A stretch of 64,000 nucleotides of DNA from Acephala macrosclerotiorum (taxonomy: Eukaryota > Ascomycota > Leotiomycetes > Helotiales > Mollisiaceae). Positions within the stretch are counted from its first letter, which is position 1, and each line of letters begins with the position of its first letter. The stretch lies in assembly GCA_014904845.1 (NCBI GenBank), contig MU119223.1, forward strand, positions 1-64,000, in the 5' to 3' direction. The notes beneath the pieces are model-generated. The model was given only the letters and a program-made list of their open reading frames with translations. It did no database searches and was not told the origin of the DNA. The position numbers and the translations under genes are program-made. This document shows, piece by piece, positions 21,401-32,959 of this stretch.

Positions 21401-22199
21401 GGCCAATGATTTGAGTCTCTGTAACAAGTTGAGTCTTTTGGGGGAAAGCATGGCGTTCTGGATTTGCAGCATTCACAGGCGAAGGGGATGTCTTTGGGAC
21501 TCAAGGCTGTTATAATAGAGAAAGCATTCATCATTGGAGTCAATTCTGACTCGAAACAATAACCATGTTATCTGAGGTTTACTCTACGGTGAGTTCTATA
21601 CAGCATGTCTTTCATGTGCCAGGTCATGACCTTTTGCGTCCTCTACAGAACGGCTAGCTAGAAATAGCGCATATCCTTTTCTGAGGCTTTAAGAGCACTG
21701 GCAGACTTTGCTGTTGAAAAGAATTACTAGCTATACAAGTCTATTGAAGACTTCACAAATATCTATAATACGTATGGGAAGGGAAGATAACAATCTGATT
21801 ACTTACTATCGGAGATAAAAAAAAAAAAAAAAATTTAAAAAAAAAAGGGGGGTTGTCAGGTGCTCAAGGCAATTGCAAAGCAATGTCCTATGTTCTTTGT
21901 CAAGACTGAACGTTTTAACCTCATGGAAAGGTCTTGATAGTTCATCGCCGCCATACACATGAAATAGTTACAATACGAAGGCAACTTCTAGACACCACTT
22001 TAATTTACTCCCCAGTGAATTTCTCTGTGACTTGCACGACTTTCATTTGTTCTTTGTCTTTGCCTTTGCCTTCACGGAAGCTTCGAGACGCGAATCCCTG
22101 CAATCTGATTACCTTATCGCCCCAGGCCCGTCAGAGCCTCGAAACCACTCCCCACCTGATATCTCAGAAGTCAACAACCGCAACGGAAATTCAGAAATC
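21401..22199. other. Intergenic, HLJ1 3' side and UFD2 promoter
   Basis: This 800-bp stretch contains an A-rich homopolymer tract at 21818-21846. CT-rich promoter-like sequence lies just upstream of UFD2. No gene was recognised. Confidence 0.4.
21818..21846. repeat. Poly(A) tract
   Basis: Two A homopolymers are separated by TTT and followed by a run of G. The tract could be a slipped homopolymer or the decayed tail of an old retro-insertion. No element body was recognised next to it. Confidence 0.7.
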
Positions 22200-25100
22200 A
22201 TGGAGAACGATCCTCAACCTCCTTCGGGTCCTCCAGAGGCTCCTGATAAGGAGAAGATGGACCAGGTAAGTTCAAAGTACGAATAGAAAGGACTGCGAGG
22301 TCGCTAACTGTGCATTAGATTCGAAGACGACGTCTCGAGAAGCTGGCGGGACCATCAACACCAAAGGCAGATAGCAGTGCATCTCCAACTGTCCCTACTC
22401 CTACACCATCCGCGGCACCAGTCGAAAGGGCAGAGCCTAAAGAAACACCTAAGCCAAAGATAAATATCACCAAAACCTCGAGCCCTGCCTTAGAGAACCC
22501 ATTCGCGCAACTTGGCGCCCGTCCTTCGAATAGCACAAGCATACCTACCGTAAGAAGCCCAAGTCTAGCTAGCTCTTTGAAACGGCCACGAGCTGAATCA
22601 AACGGACAGAATGCCCAGAAATCTGCCCCCAAGAAAGCTGCACCGGTTTTAAGCGACGAGTCGATTGAAGATTACGAGAACAGAACACTGAGCAGCATCT
22701 TCCGCATTACGCTCGATCCGAATGAGAAATTCGACGCGTTCAACCACAAATTGATATACTTACCGAATCTTCGACAGGAGCTCGAGGACGAGGCAATGCC
22801 CTTGATGTTAACAAAGGAGAGACTTGATTCTGCAATTGTCGAAGCGGCTTCAACCATCCCACATACCAAACCTGTCTTGGATTACTTACTGCCTTGCTGG
22901 AAGAGAATTACAAAGGCACTCAAAAGTCTTCGCGGCTATGCCAATGCGAAGGATGTGATATTGAAAGAGGCGAAGAGGATGTGTATGAGCAATTGCATAT
23001 TTGCCGTGGAAGTACCAGAGCTTTTTGGGTGTGTTGACTTATCCCATCAGAGTGCTCATCGGGTGTAACTGACCAACTGTTAGTCGCAACCCAAATCCTG
23101 CAACAGATTCACTCATGCCCTACTTGTTGCTCGAAGGCGGCGAAGACAGAGGCATCTGCCCCGACTTTTTGACTGAGATTGTCTCTAGACTTGACGAAGA
23201 TGAGACAGTCAAGCCAATGTTAACAAAAACAGTTGCACGTCTCAGCGAGGACCTTGCCAAATTGACCATGAATGACAATTACAAGCCTCACATCAATGTA
23301 AGTATTATTTTAATATATTTCAAAGGCTTCCTTTAACTTGCTCCAGGCTCTCCAGATCCTGTGTCGATTTCCGAAAATCTTGGACGCAGTTGCACAGGAT
23401 CCATTGTTCCAGATGGCCACATCAGCGCCTGCTATTGAGAAGCTCACCATCCTAGGACCCTTCTTCAGAATTTCGCCTTTGCAGGCCGAAGTCACCAAGG
23501 AGTACTTTGCAGGTCCCAAGACTATGGACAAGAGACGGATTAACACCTCTCAAGAAGCGTTACGTTTGACGTTGCGAGCTCATCAGAAAGACTTGCTCGA
23601 CATTATCAATTCCTTCGTTCGTGCTAGTGTCTCCGCACGAAATAGAGTTTTGGACTGGTTTGCGTATATTGTCAATTCGAACCATATGCGGCGAGCAATT
23701 CGACCAGATCCCGCGCAACTGTCTTCTGACGGGTTTTTGATGAATGTCACAGTAGTTTTGGACGGCCTTTGCGAACCCTTCATGGACACAATGTTCTCGA
23801 AAGTCGATCGGATTGATATCAATTATCTTAGACGTCATCCCCGGGTCGACATTAAAGATGAAACAAAGCTGAATGCTGATCAAAACGCCTCCGACGAGTA
23901 TTATCAAGTCGAAGTCGCTGGCACTTCTAACTTCATATCCGAAGTGTTCTTCCTGAATCTTGCAGCCCATCATTATGGCAGTGAGGCCTCGAATGCCGCG
24001 CTGAAAGCACTTGATAAGGATATCAAGTATCTCGGAGAGAAGATCGCACAATTAGAGGCGGAACGTCCTAAATTCGTCAATGTAAGTAATCCTGCTTTTC
24101 TTTGATGCATTGCTGATGAACATAGTCACCGATGCACATGGCCAGGTTTGAAGAGCAGCTGAAGAGATTCAATGATGTATTGGAGAAATCCATGTCACTC
24201 AAGTTTGCCACAGAGGGTGTTCTCTTCGACAAGGAGATGCAAGCCAAGTCCTTAATGTTTATGAGGGTTGTGACCGTATGGCTTCTAAGAATTGCGACAC
24301 ACTCAGACTATACCCCTGATAAGACTATCAAGTGCGTCTTCCTCAGAAATCGAAATAAGTTTCCTAAGCTGATGATTCGAAGGTTGCCACTGCCAGAGGA
24401 ACAGCCAGAAGGGTTCAAATTCCTGCCAGAGTACGTACTAGAGGATATCGTCGGCAACTTCATCTTCATCTTCCGGTAAGAATTGCTAAAGACTTGCTGC
24501 TTGCTTCTATAGTACTAACGAATCGACAGCTTCGTACCCGACATCATGCTCTCCGCGATTGGCGATGAGGTCATTGCCTTGTGCATCACTTTCCTGACCA
24601 ATTCTGAATACATCAAGAACCCCTACTTGAAGGCAAAGCTAGTCACTCTCCTGTTCCATGGCACATGGCCCGTGTACCATAAAACCAAAGGGGTGCTTGG
24701 GGATGCACTGACTGGCACAAATTTTGCGAACGACCACCTCCTCCATGCCTTGATGAAGTTTTACATTGGTAAGTCAAACAACATGTTCTTGTAAATCCCA
24801 TTCTCACGAATGTCCCAGAGGTCGAGTCTACTGGCGCACACACGCAGTTCTATGATAAGTTCAACATTAGATATGAGATCTTCCAGGTAAGATACTTTAG
24901 AGATAAATTTGTCTCTTGAGGTGCTTCATACTGAACCCAACAGGTCATTAAATGCATATGGACGAATGACATATACCAGCAGCGCTTGACTCAGGAGAGC
25001 AAGTAAGTCTATCTGGTGTCAATTCGTGACTAGGGTCTAATTTGTGGCAGGACAAATACCGATTTCTTTCTTCGATTCGTCAATCTCTTACTGAATGATG

Positions 25101-26044
25101 CCACTTACGTCCTCGATGAAGCATTAACCAAATTTCCCAAGATTCATGACCTTCAAGCTGAACTAAGGGAAAGTCCTAGTACACTCACAGCCGAACAACG
25201 CACAGCCAAAGAGGAGGAACTTCGCACTGCAGAAGGTCAGGCGCAATCGTACATGCAGTAAGTTGCTTCTCGCTTGGAATTCTTGGCTTTCAATCCTCCC
25301 CTCTTGACCTTATGAATTGTACTGCCTTTCTATTTCCGAAGATGCTGACCGTTCAGATTGACGAATGAGACCGTGTCGATGATGAAGCTGTTCACCAAAA
25401 CTCTGAGCAGCTCTTTCACCATGCCAGAAATTGTTGACCGAGTTGCCGCAATGGTTGACTATACCCTTGATACCCTTGTTGGTCCAAAGTCCACCAACTT
25501 GAAGGTGGAAGACCCAAAGAAGTACCAGTTTGATCCGAAGACTCTACTGAGCGAGTTTATTGACATTTACCTCCATCTCGGGGTGTCGGACAACTTCATT
25601 GAAGCAGTAGCCCGTGATGGACGCTCATACAAGCCTGCCAACTTTGACGGTGCTTCGCGGATTATCACACGCTTCAGCCTGAAGGCACCGGAAGAAATTT
25701 CTGCCTGGGAGACACTCAAGAAGAAATTCCAGACTGTGAAGGATTTGGATGATCAAGATGAGGAAGATCTTGGAGAAATCCCTGATGAATATGCGGATCC
25801 TCTGCTGGCTACCGTGATGACTGATCCTGTCATCCTCCCTATCAGTAGAATGGTTCTCGATCGAAGCACTATCCGTGGTCACCTCCTCAGTGACCAGACC
25901 GATCCATTTAACCGTTCGCCACTGAAGATCGAAGATGTAATTCCGGACACAGACTTGAAGGCACGCATCGATGCGTGGAGAGCAGAGATGCGACAGAAGG
26001 CTAAGGCTTCCAGGGCAGAGAAAATGGACACCACGGAAGGATGA
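22200..26044 (+). CDS. UFD2: Ubiquitin chain-elongation factor E4, U-box protein Ufd2
   Basis: Ten exons: 22200-22265, 22319-23028, 23084-23297, 23347-24081, 24126-24475, 24530-24768, 24819-24886, 24944-25002, 25051-25257 and 25357-26044; the product is 1111 aa. Ufd2 extends short ubiquitin chains on substrates handled by Cdc48 before the proteasome. The N-terminal 100 residues are Pro/Ser-rich. The long helical Ufd2 core runs through most of the protein (for example YLLLEGGEDRGICPDFL, FFLNLAAHHYGS, GNFIFIFRFVPDI). The C-terminal U-box starts near residue 1030 with EYADPLLATVMTDPVILP and ends with LKARIDAW. All introns are 43-99 bp with standard borders, and each junction keeps a conserved frame. 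The length agrees with fungal orthologues. Confidence 0.95.
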
Positions 26045-27991
26045 TTGTTGTTGCTGCATACGAAAGCATGGAGCGGGTTTGGCGTTGTGTAGAATCATTA
26101 CATGGACTGTATCGGTGGGAGCGAAGGCCTCCGCATTCGCATTGATGCATAGACAGCAATAATCATTATTTCTCATGAGTCCTCGTGTGTATTGTGTATT
26201 CTTCCTCGGATGGTCATTCTACTTCTGCCATGCTGGTACGTGTCAAATCCTCCTTCCGCTGAGAAAAAGTCAGCAGCTGCCGTCGTCGTCCGATGGCACA
26301 TTTCCGAGTCCCACAACATAAATCGCGGAAATATCAGCATGTCAGACAATAGAGATGAGCTCAGCAACATCCTCAGAACCTCTTTCGGCTCGTCTTAGGA
26401 ACCTGAATGCTAGTCTGACAACCATGAACTCCCTGCCATGCTTTGTAGCTTGTTTTGATCATCAGTTCCCGCAATAACTCAGCCCAGTGCACAGCATCAC
26501 CACTCAAAACCTTAGGGGGCGAAGTAAGAGAATGTTCTACAACGTTACAGGTGTTGTGATCTATCGTGGTTGCGTTGAAATACGGTAGGTTATAACCATA
26601 GTCTATTTACAGGCAGATAAGATAACGATGTTCACAGAATGAATGAATGCGATACCAGCCACCGACTCACCCTTGGAATTTTGTGATTTTCGTCTTGTTC
26701 CAGATCAAGTGATGAACTTGCGAGCACAAGTCCCTTGTAAGCTTTGGCAAGTGAGAGATGAGTATGGTCTCCGCAAAGCGATTCAACTCTCGACAGGCTC
26801 CCAGATGCTTCTGCCTGTCGTACGTGTTCGAGATTGTGGGCTTGTTCGGACAATTTTTCGAAGCTTTGGACTGGCGTCCGCCTCCGGATGACGACTGTGC
26901 TTCGTTAAGAAGATTATAAAATGAAGCGTTTGAAGGCCAAGGGCCTGGAAGCAACAATTGACAAGTCAATCACAGAGATGCCAAGTCTGCTCCGAGTGTT
27001 TAACGTCCAGCAGTCGGACGGAAGTTTAAAAACCAGGAGTTCGATAAAAACTTAAATACCAGGGGTCTCAAAGCATCAATTGACCGAAGTCAAGCGTAGA
27101 GATGCTAGGCTTCTACTCCAAATGTTTAACGACTAGCAGTCCGGGAGCAATTTATAGACCAGAAGTCTGAAAGTAGCTAATAGTTTTGAAGCCACCCACA
27201 GAGATGCCAAGCTCTGCTCTGAATGAGGACGACGCCTGAAGAGATATAAATTGAAAGGCGAGGAAGGCGATATAAGTACGTGCTTGAGGCCAGTGTAGTC
27301 GCTCGAGGAAGGATGCCTCGCTGGTGACAGAAACAGAAGCAGCGATGTCTAAGCTGCAGATGAGACAGCCTCTGGATAGCCACCACATGACACCACATCA
27401 AGGAATCTAGAATATGCCAGATCCGGTACCAGATACTGAAGAGGTCAGTGTTTTCACGCAATATCTGGGATTTTCGTCTTTTCCACGCTTCTCCTGTCAC
27501 TTTCATTGCCAAAACAGAGATCTGTTGTCGTCAAGATCCACGAACAACGGCAATTTGCTGTTGGTGCTAGATGTATTCAGTACACATATAAGCAAGGCAA
27601 ATTGAAAACAGCCTGCAAAACTTGCAAGACATGTCGCGCTGTGATGTGAAGCTGTCAATACCTTGACATCTCGGCAATGAAAATAGGGGCCGCTCGCTTG
27701 GTGATGTGCCGAGCGTGGGGCAGCCAAAAGTGGAGGTGGAGCATGGTGCACCACTCAAATTGCATGAGCATGATCTCAATTGATAATTCCAACATCAACC
27801 GCCACTGCTGTGATATTGTAGATTACGCAAATCCTCCCCTTGACAAGACGGACTTCAAGCAGAGTGCTCAGCAATCCGATCAACTGACCCGCAAGCTATT
27901 CGTCCCGTAGCAGCATCGATAAGTCGTCTTCATTCTTTCAACACCCGGAAAAGAACTTCAGAGCTCAAGCACTCGCCTTCATACAAGAAAC
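26045..27991. other. Gene-free stretch, UFD2 3' side to cyclase promoter
   Basis: This stretch of about 1.9 kb has only short frames, none recognised. A degenerate tandem repeat lies at about 26950-27230 (listed separately). The final 200 bp are the promoter and leader of the cyclase-family gene. Confidence 0.45.
26950..27230. repeat. Degenerate tandem repeat, roughly 110-130-bp period
   Basis: Three starts of a unit can be read: CAGAGATGCCAAGTCTGCTC (near 26980), TAGAGATGCTAGGCTTCTAC (near 27099) and CAGAGATGCCAAGCTCTGCTC (near 27199). Between them recur GTTTAACGWCYAGCAGTC and ACCAGRAGT blocks. The first unit also has an internal ACCAGGRGT duplication. The copies are diverged and non-coding. 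Confidence 0.65.
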
Positions 27992-29453
27992 ATGCAGATC
28001 AGTCCAGCTCAAAAGCCCGAGCAGGGCTCAGAAACTCCTCGCTACGACCCCTCAATCTTCGATACACCCTTTTCCAAGCTTCCCAACCCAAAACGAGTTT
28101 GGCTCGGAGCTCCAAATTCTTCTTTGGAGGGCACAGGTAAGGGTCGAGAAGCCCAAACCATCGGATCACCCATCTGACATAGACAGGGCGACTTAATCTC
28201 TTGACCCCTGAAGTCGTCTCTGCTGCTGCTGCGTCTGAAGTCAAGACGGGTCAAAGAGTGGGGCTAGGCTGGGACTTGAGGAAGGTCGAATATTCACAGT
28301 TCGGACGTCAGAAATTTGATCATAGAATCATCCCACTTCCCTCTGCAAGTGGTTTAGGGACTTGTTTTGATGACGCTTATAGCTTCAACCCACGTATGTG
28401 CTTCTGTCATGTTCTTGACGGTTCTCAGTACTGATATGAACATAGAGCAAAGTTCACAATGGGACGGCTTTCGGCACTACTCGCAACCGCTAAACTCTAA
28501 AGACCCTTCCACTTCTCAAGACCGAGTCTTTTATGGGGGAACTACAAAAGGAGAGATCCTGGACTCATCAAATCATCGAATTGGTCTTCAGTATTGGGCT
28601 CCAGAAGGGATCGCTGGTAAGTCGTTGATATGCCTCCTTTCGCTTTCTCCCTTTCCCTCCACCAGAAACTCTTTGCAACTGCATATATGCTGTGCAGGAA
28701 CTGCCACTAGATTAGTATGAGAACTTGGCCCTTTTCATCTGTCCTAACAGCTTCAATGCCAGGGCGAGGAATCCTCCTCGACTACGCCCACTGGGCAGCC
28801 TCACAATCACCACCCATAACATATTCCACCTTCTCCACCCATGCAATCCCATTCTCTACCATCACCGCCATGTGCAAGGAATACAAAGTCACTCCCCGCA
28901 GAGGTGATGTCCTCCTCATCCGGACAGGCGTTATTCCAGAATGGGATGGTATGACCGACCAGCAAAAGCAAGAGTATGCAGCCCAGGAGAAGCCGAAGCA
29001 TGCTGGAGTGGAGGCTTCGATGGAACTCTTGGAATGGCTTTGGGACTCTGGAATATCAGCTGTGGCCGGTGATGCGATCTCCTGGGAGGTAAGTAGACCC
29101 AAACCCGTCTCGGGTGAAGTGAGCCGCTCGAACTAGCTGATAATCATCAACAAGGTCTATCCCACTCCCGGGAGAGTATCAATGCATGAGTATCTTCTCG
29201 CAGGATGGGGAATGCCCATCGGTCCGTAACCCCTCACCCTATACTCACACTCATTCCCTCAAAACAGAAATGATTAGAGTAGTCCTCCTAGATTTCCACG
29301 GCACTAACCTCCAATCCAGGCGAGCTCTTCGATCTCGAAGCTCTCTCACAGATGTGTCAATCATTAAAGCGCTGGTCTTTCTTCCTTACATCAATGCCGC
29401 TCAACATGCCCGGAGGTGTGAGTTCCCCGCCCAACGCAATGGCTATCTTCTGA
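27992..29453 (+). CDS. Cyclase-family (PF04199, kynurenine-formamidase-like) protein
   Basis: Six exons: 27992-28136, 28187-28393, 28446-28616, 28763-29088, 29155-29221 and 29320-29453; the product is 349 aa. Fungal members of this family are putative metal-dependent hydrolases or cyclases of unproven substrate. Features are the N-terminal RVWLGAPNSSLEGTGRLNLLTP block, the SQWDGFRHY block where bacterial relatives carry their His-rich metal motif, AGRGILLDY, RRGDVLLIRTGVIPEW, the AGDAISWE block and the MHEYLLAGWGMPIGELFDLE block. The C-terminus ends in PGGVSSPPNAMAIF, typical of fungal members. The fourth intron uses a GTAAGT donor and the fifth a weak GTCCGT donor; both were chosen because they keep frame and family text. 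There are no pathway genes nearby, so the substrate is not inferred. Confidence 0.85.
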
Positions 29454-30588
29454 GGGCGAGCCCCCATATTTGACGTTGTGCACTTGACGTTACGGGAAGG
29501 TGGGCGCGAAGATGGACTTGTACTAGGAATGGCTTGAGTCTCTATGAGATCTTAGGCTGAAGAAGGTTTCAGCTTTACATGAGTGAAGGTCGTTCATGGT
29601 CAGAATGGGCTAGATTTGTATGTAAGGCTGGAGAAGCCGGCTATGGACCGGCGGGTGCATGTGCGAATGCTACGTGCTGGGTATAGACCCATGGACTTCT
29701 TCTTTTAGTAAACCGAAATATGGCTTTGAAGCCTTGTATGCATCATAGTGATATGTTAGCCTTGGTGCTTTTTATGCCTGTGGAGCAGTGGTTCTTGGTG
29801 GTATTTTATTCGACTTTTAGTCTTTCTGGAACATAGACATAACGCCCTGGCGGACACGGGCTAAAATGCATGGTGCTATAAAATGGGGTCGACGGGAGGT
29901 AGGTTACGACCTGTGTGAAAATTTGCCACCGTAGAGAAGTAAGCTGAAGGAACCGGACCCTCCGTACTTGGAAGAAAAAGACCTAAAGAAGCACTTCCTC
30001 GAAAGCTTGAATCTCAAGCAACGAGAAGAACGGGCACGAATGGAACATGGAACAAACGTGATTTGAAGAATTTAAAAAGGGGATGGTTGTGTGTCTGGTA
30101 TCGTATCTCGTTATTTTATTTTGCTTGAAGCCGATCAGTCGATCGGCCAAGAGGTAAGGCAAGGCGAGATAGCTAGCATATGTTCCGTAAAACGATGTGT
30201 ACATTCCTTTCCCTTCCCAATGTGCACAATCCGCGCACATACTTGCCTACCCATTTGATCTCCAACCCATCGTCAAATACATCGGATGGGGATATAATGC
30301 CCAGACGCCAATGCAGTGCTTTGTGCAATTGTCCTTCCTGTTATGAAGGTACATCGAATGCTGAATGTAAAATATGCATCATCTTTCGTTTCGAAAATCC
30401 GTCGATATGATGTGACAAAATATATGCAAGCAAGGCGTGGAAACAGGGAGCCGGGTATCTTATATACGGCCGTTAAATTTCCTTCTCTTCTTCGTGTCTC
30501 CACCTGTTCACATTGCCTATCTCATGGTCTGTCTGGCGCGTGACCCTTTGGGGTTCAAGATCTTCAGCTGCTCGTTCTGTACCTTGCC
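29454..30588. other. Convergent 3' region, cyclase and C2H2 genes
   Basis: This 1.1-kb stretch lies between two converging genes. Only short frames without recognisable content are present. The right half probably includes the 3' UTR of the zinc-finger gene. Confidence 0.4.
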
Positions 30589-32959
30589 TCAAAGGATCTC
30601 TTCCTCCTCACTTATCCTCCCCACTCGAATACCAGGACTAAGCCTTTCCGGCCCTCGAATTGGCTCAGGAAGAGGCTCGTCTTTCATGCAAGCATTTTCA
30701 AGCATGTTTGTCCACTTCCCACTCGTCCCCGCATGGCTGTGCTTCAGATGCTGCCTGAAATGGTCGGCTCGGAAGAACTTCTTCGCATGATTGCACTCTC
30801 CAAATTTGTGCATCTCTTGCAGATGGCCGATACGTAATTCCCAGTCTTGATCTGTCGCGACTGCGATTGGGGACCCCGACACAGGAGAAGAGATACCAGA
30901 ACGGGGAAAGTCTTCACCACAATATCCGCACGTATCCGCCTCATTAGGTCGCGTTGGCGAATTGTGAAACGCTGCTGCATAACCTGATAGCGCCGCGCAA
31001 GACCATGAATGACGCCGAAGATGCAGAGAATTCTGGTGTCGTTCGGCTTCATTCTTGTTTTTGAAACGATTGCAACAATAGGCACACTGGTATTGTTTTT
31101 CTTGCTCGTGAATGCTACACACAGGAAGTTAGCATCAACCAACAGATCAAGGGTGGGGAATATAATACTTCAATTCTTCCTGAGAGTCGAACTTTTTGGG
31201 TTTCTTCGGACAGCACTCGCACATAAAAACGCCTTGCATCTTTGGAGCACTAGTGTTCTTAGTTTGGCTAGCATGATCGGATGGTTTTCGGGAAGTTAGG
31301 AGTGGTCTCGTCTCTGATAATGTGCGTTGATGGTTTGACCTCGAGATTGAGGCACGAGGGCTAGGATTCGATGTAATGTACGGCGAGTCCATGTCCATAC
31401 CTCCGGGAGAAACAGCACCTGGGGACCGATTGCCAAATGAGCCCATACTCGTTATGCTGCTCGTAGCGACTGACAAACTGGACGCGTAGGAGCTGTTTCG
31501 TGGGCCGGACGCGGTGGATGACACAGATCCGGAAGTCGAATGAAAACGAGGTGAAGGAGATGTTCGAGAGCCAGATTCACGCCGCCGAAACAGATCGCTG
31601 GCGCTGCCCACGGTATGCAATGACGGACCATCCACGTCTCCAGGCGGAGAGGAAGCACGTCTCTTCTGTCCAACCGTAGCCCCAGGTGAGTATCCATCGG
31701 AACGATTGGAGTAGTCGTCAATATGCAGGCGTGTGAACCCCGTCTCCTCCATATGAAAATCTACATCGTGGTCAGGAGATACCCTTGGATCATAGCTCTC
31801 TCGGGATCTGCTCGTAACACTAGAAGCGTCATCTGGCACTGAGCCACTCCCAGAACGCTTAATGTATGGATGAGGAGACCTATCAGACTCGGCTATATCG
31901 CTCGGCGAACGATGGTCAAATGGACCTTGACCCCCGAACTTGTAATATGAGTTCCCAATCGGAGATACTCCAGACAGGGGTGTATCTGCCGCCCATCGAC
32001 TTAACGGACTTTCCACAAGACCCGGTTTGCTTGTGAGGATTGGAAGTGACAGAGGTTTCAATTGGCTTGGTTGTCGATGTTCTTGGGCTATCCGCGAAGC
32101 TGGGGAAGTGTCATTCGCCGACGAGCTGAAGAACGGTTTCGAGAATCCTGGAGGCGTAGAATTGTCTGTTCCCCTTCGGAAATCCAATTTCTGCAACAAT
32201 GATTTATCATATGCTTGTGCATTGTTGCTTCTGTATTTATCGTGGACTGAGCTCTGGAACCCCACCGCAGGAGATATCGAATCTTGGTACTTCGACCTGA
32301 ATAAATATACTGTCAGCAGATTCTCAACAATCCTGTGCGAGGTTTTGGGAGTTCGTCATGTGGAGCAGGGGTATTTTGCAGAAGCCACAGAAGTAGGCGC
32401 CTCCAGCCCTGCACACGCCCGATGCCCTTCTACATATCACAGGATTGCACAAGAGACTCAAGACTGACATGTTTGATCCCATGCTAGTCCCAGATTGACT
32501 GGCATAGCCTTCATCCAACCTTGGGTATGAATTCTCCTGAAAATCGGTAGATTTGACTGTCGAAATGGAACTCCCACGTCGGTCTGGTCTCTCAACATTC
32601 CGTCTTCCCGCGAAACTTCCATATAGACTTGACCCCGGTGCTACTGATGATACCGACCCGCCCCAATCGCTATTGTATTCGTGTGAATTGCCGAATTTCC
32701 AAGCAAGATCAGGCCCACTCCTCCCATTGTCGGCGATGTCTTGCAGATGGCGCGGCGGTGGCAGCGGAGGAGGTGGACCAGGATCTCTAGAATTCGGTAT
32801 TGACATTGGAACAGAGGAGATCGCAGGTGATGGAATTGAATTGTACGAACTTGACCTGCTCGAGGTTCGATATCGTTCGGAGGGGTTGGAATCATGGACA
32901 TAAATCTGAGGTAGCTCCGGCGCCATGGCAGGCCTCGCACCACGGTGAGGAATGTCCAT
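30589..32959 (-). CDS. C2H2 zinc-finger protein, putative transcription factor
   Basis: Three exons, 32959-32469, 32296-31169 and 31114-30589, give 714 aa. Residues 1-510 are Ser/Pro-rich, low in structure and rich in possible phosphosites. Zinc-binding motifs occupy about residues 515-665. First comes CECC followed by FDSQEELNIHE across intron 2, then CAYCCNRFKNKNEAERH with its paired His, then DTCGYCGEDF with HLQEMH. Last is a His-containing segment, RADHFRQHLKHSH. The first intron uses a GTCAGT donor. It was chosen because only a two-base phase joins the next exon in frame, and it yields GSNMSKYQ. The upstream CTTTCAG near the start suggests a 5'-UTR intron. The family is common in Pezizomycotina; I do not know the targets. 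Confidence 0.82.
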
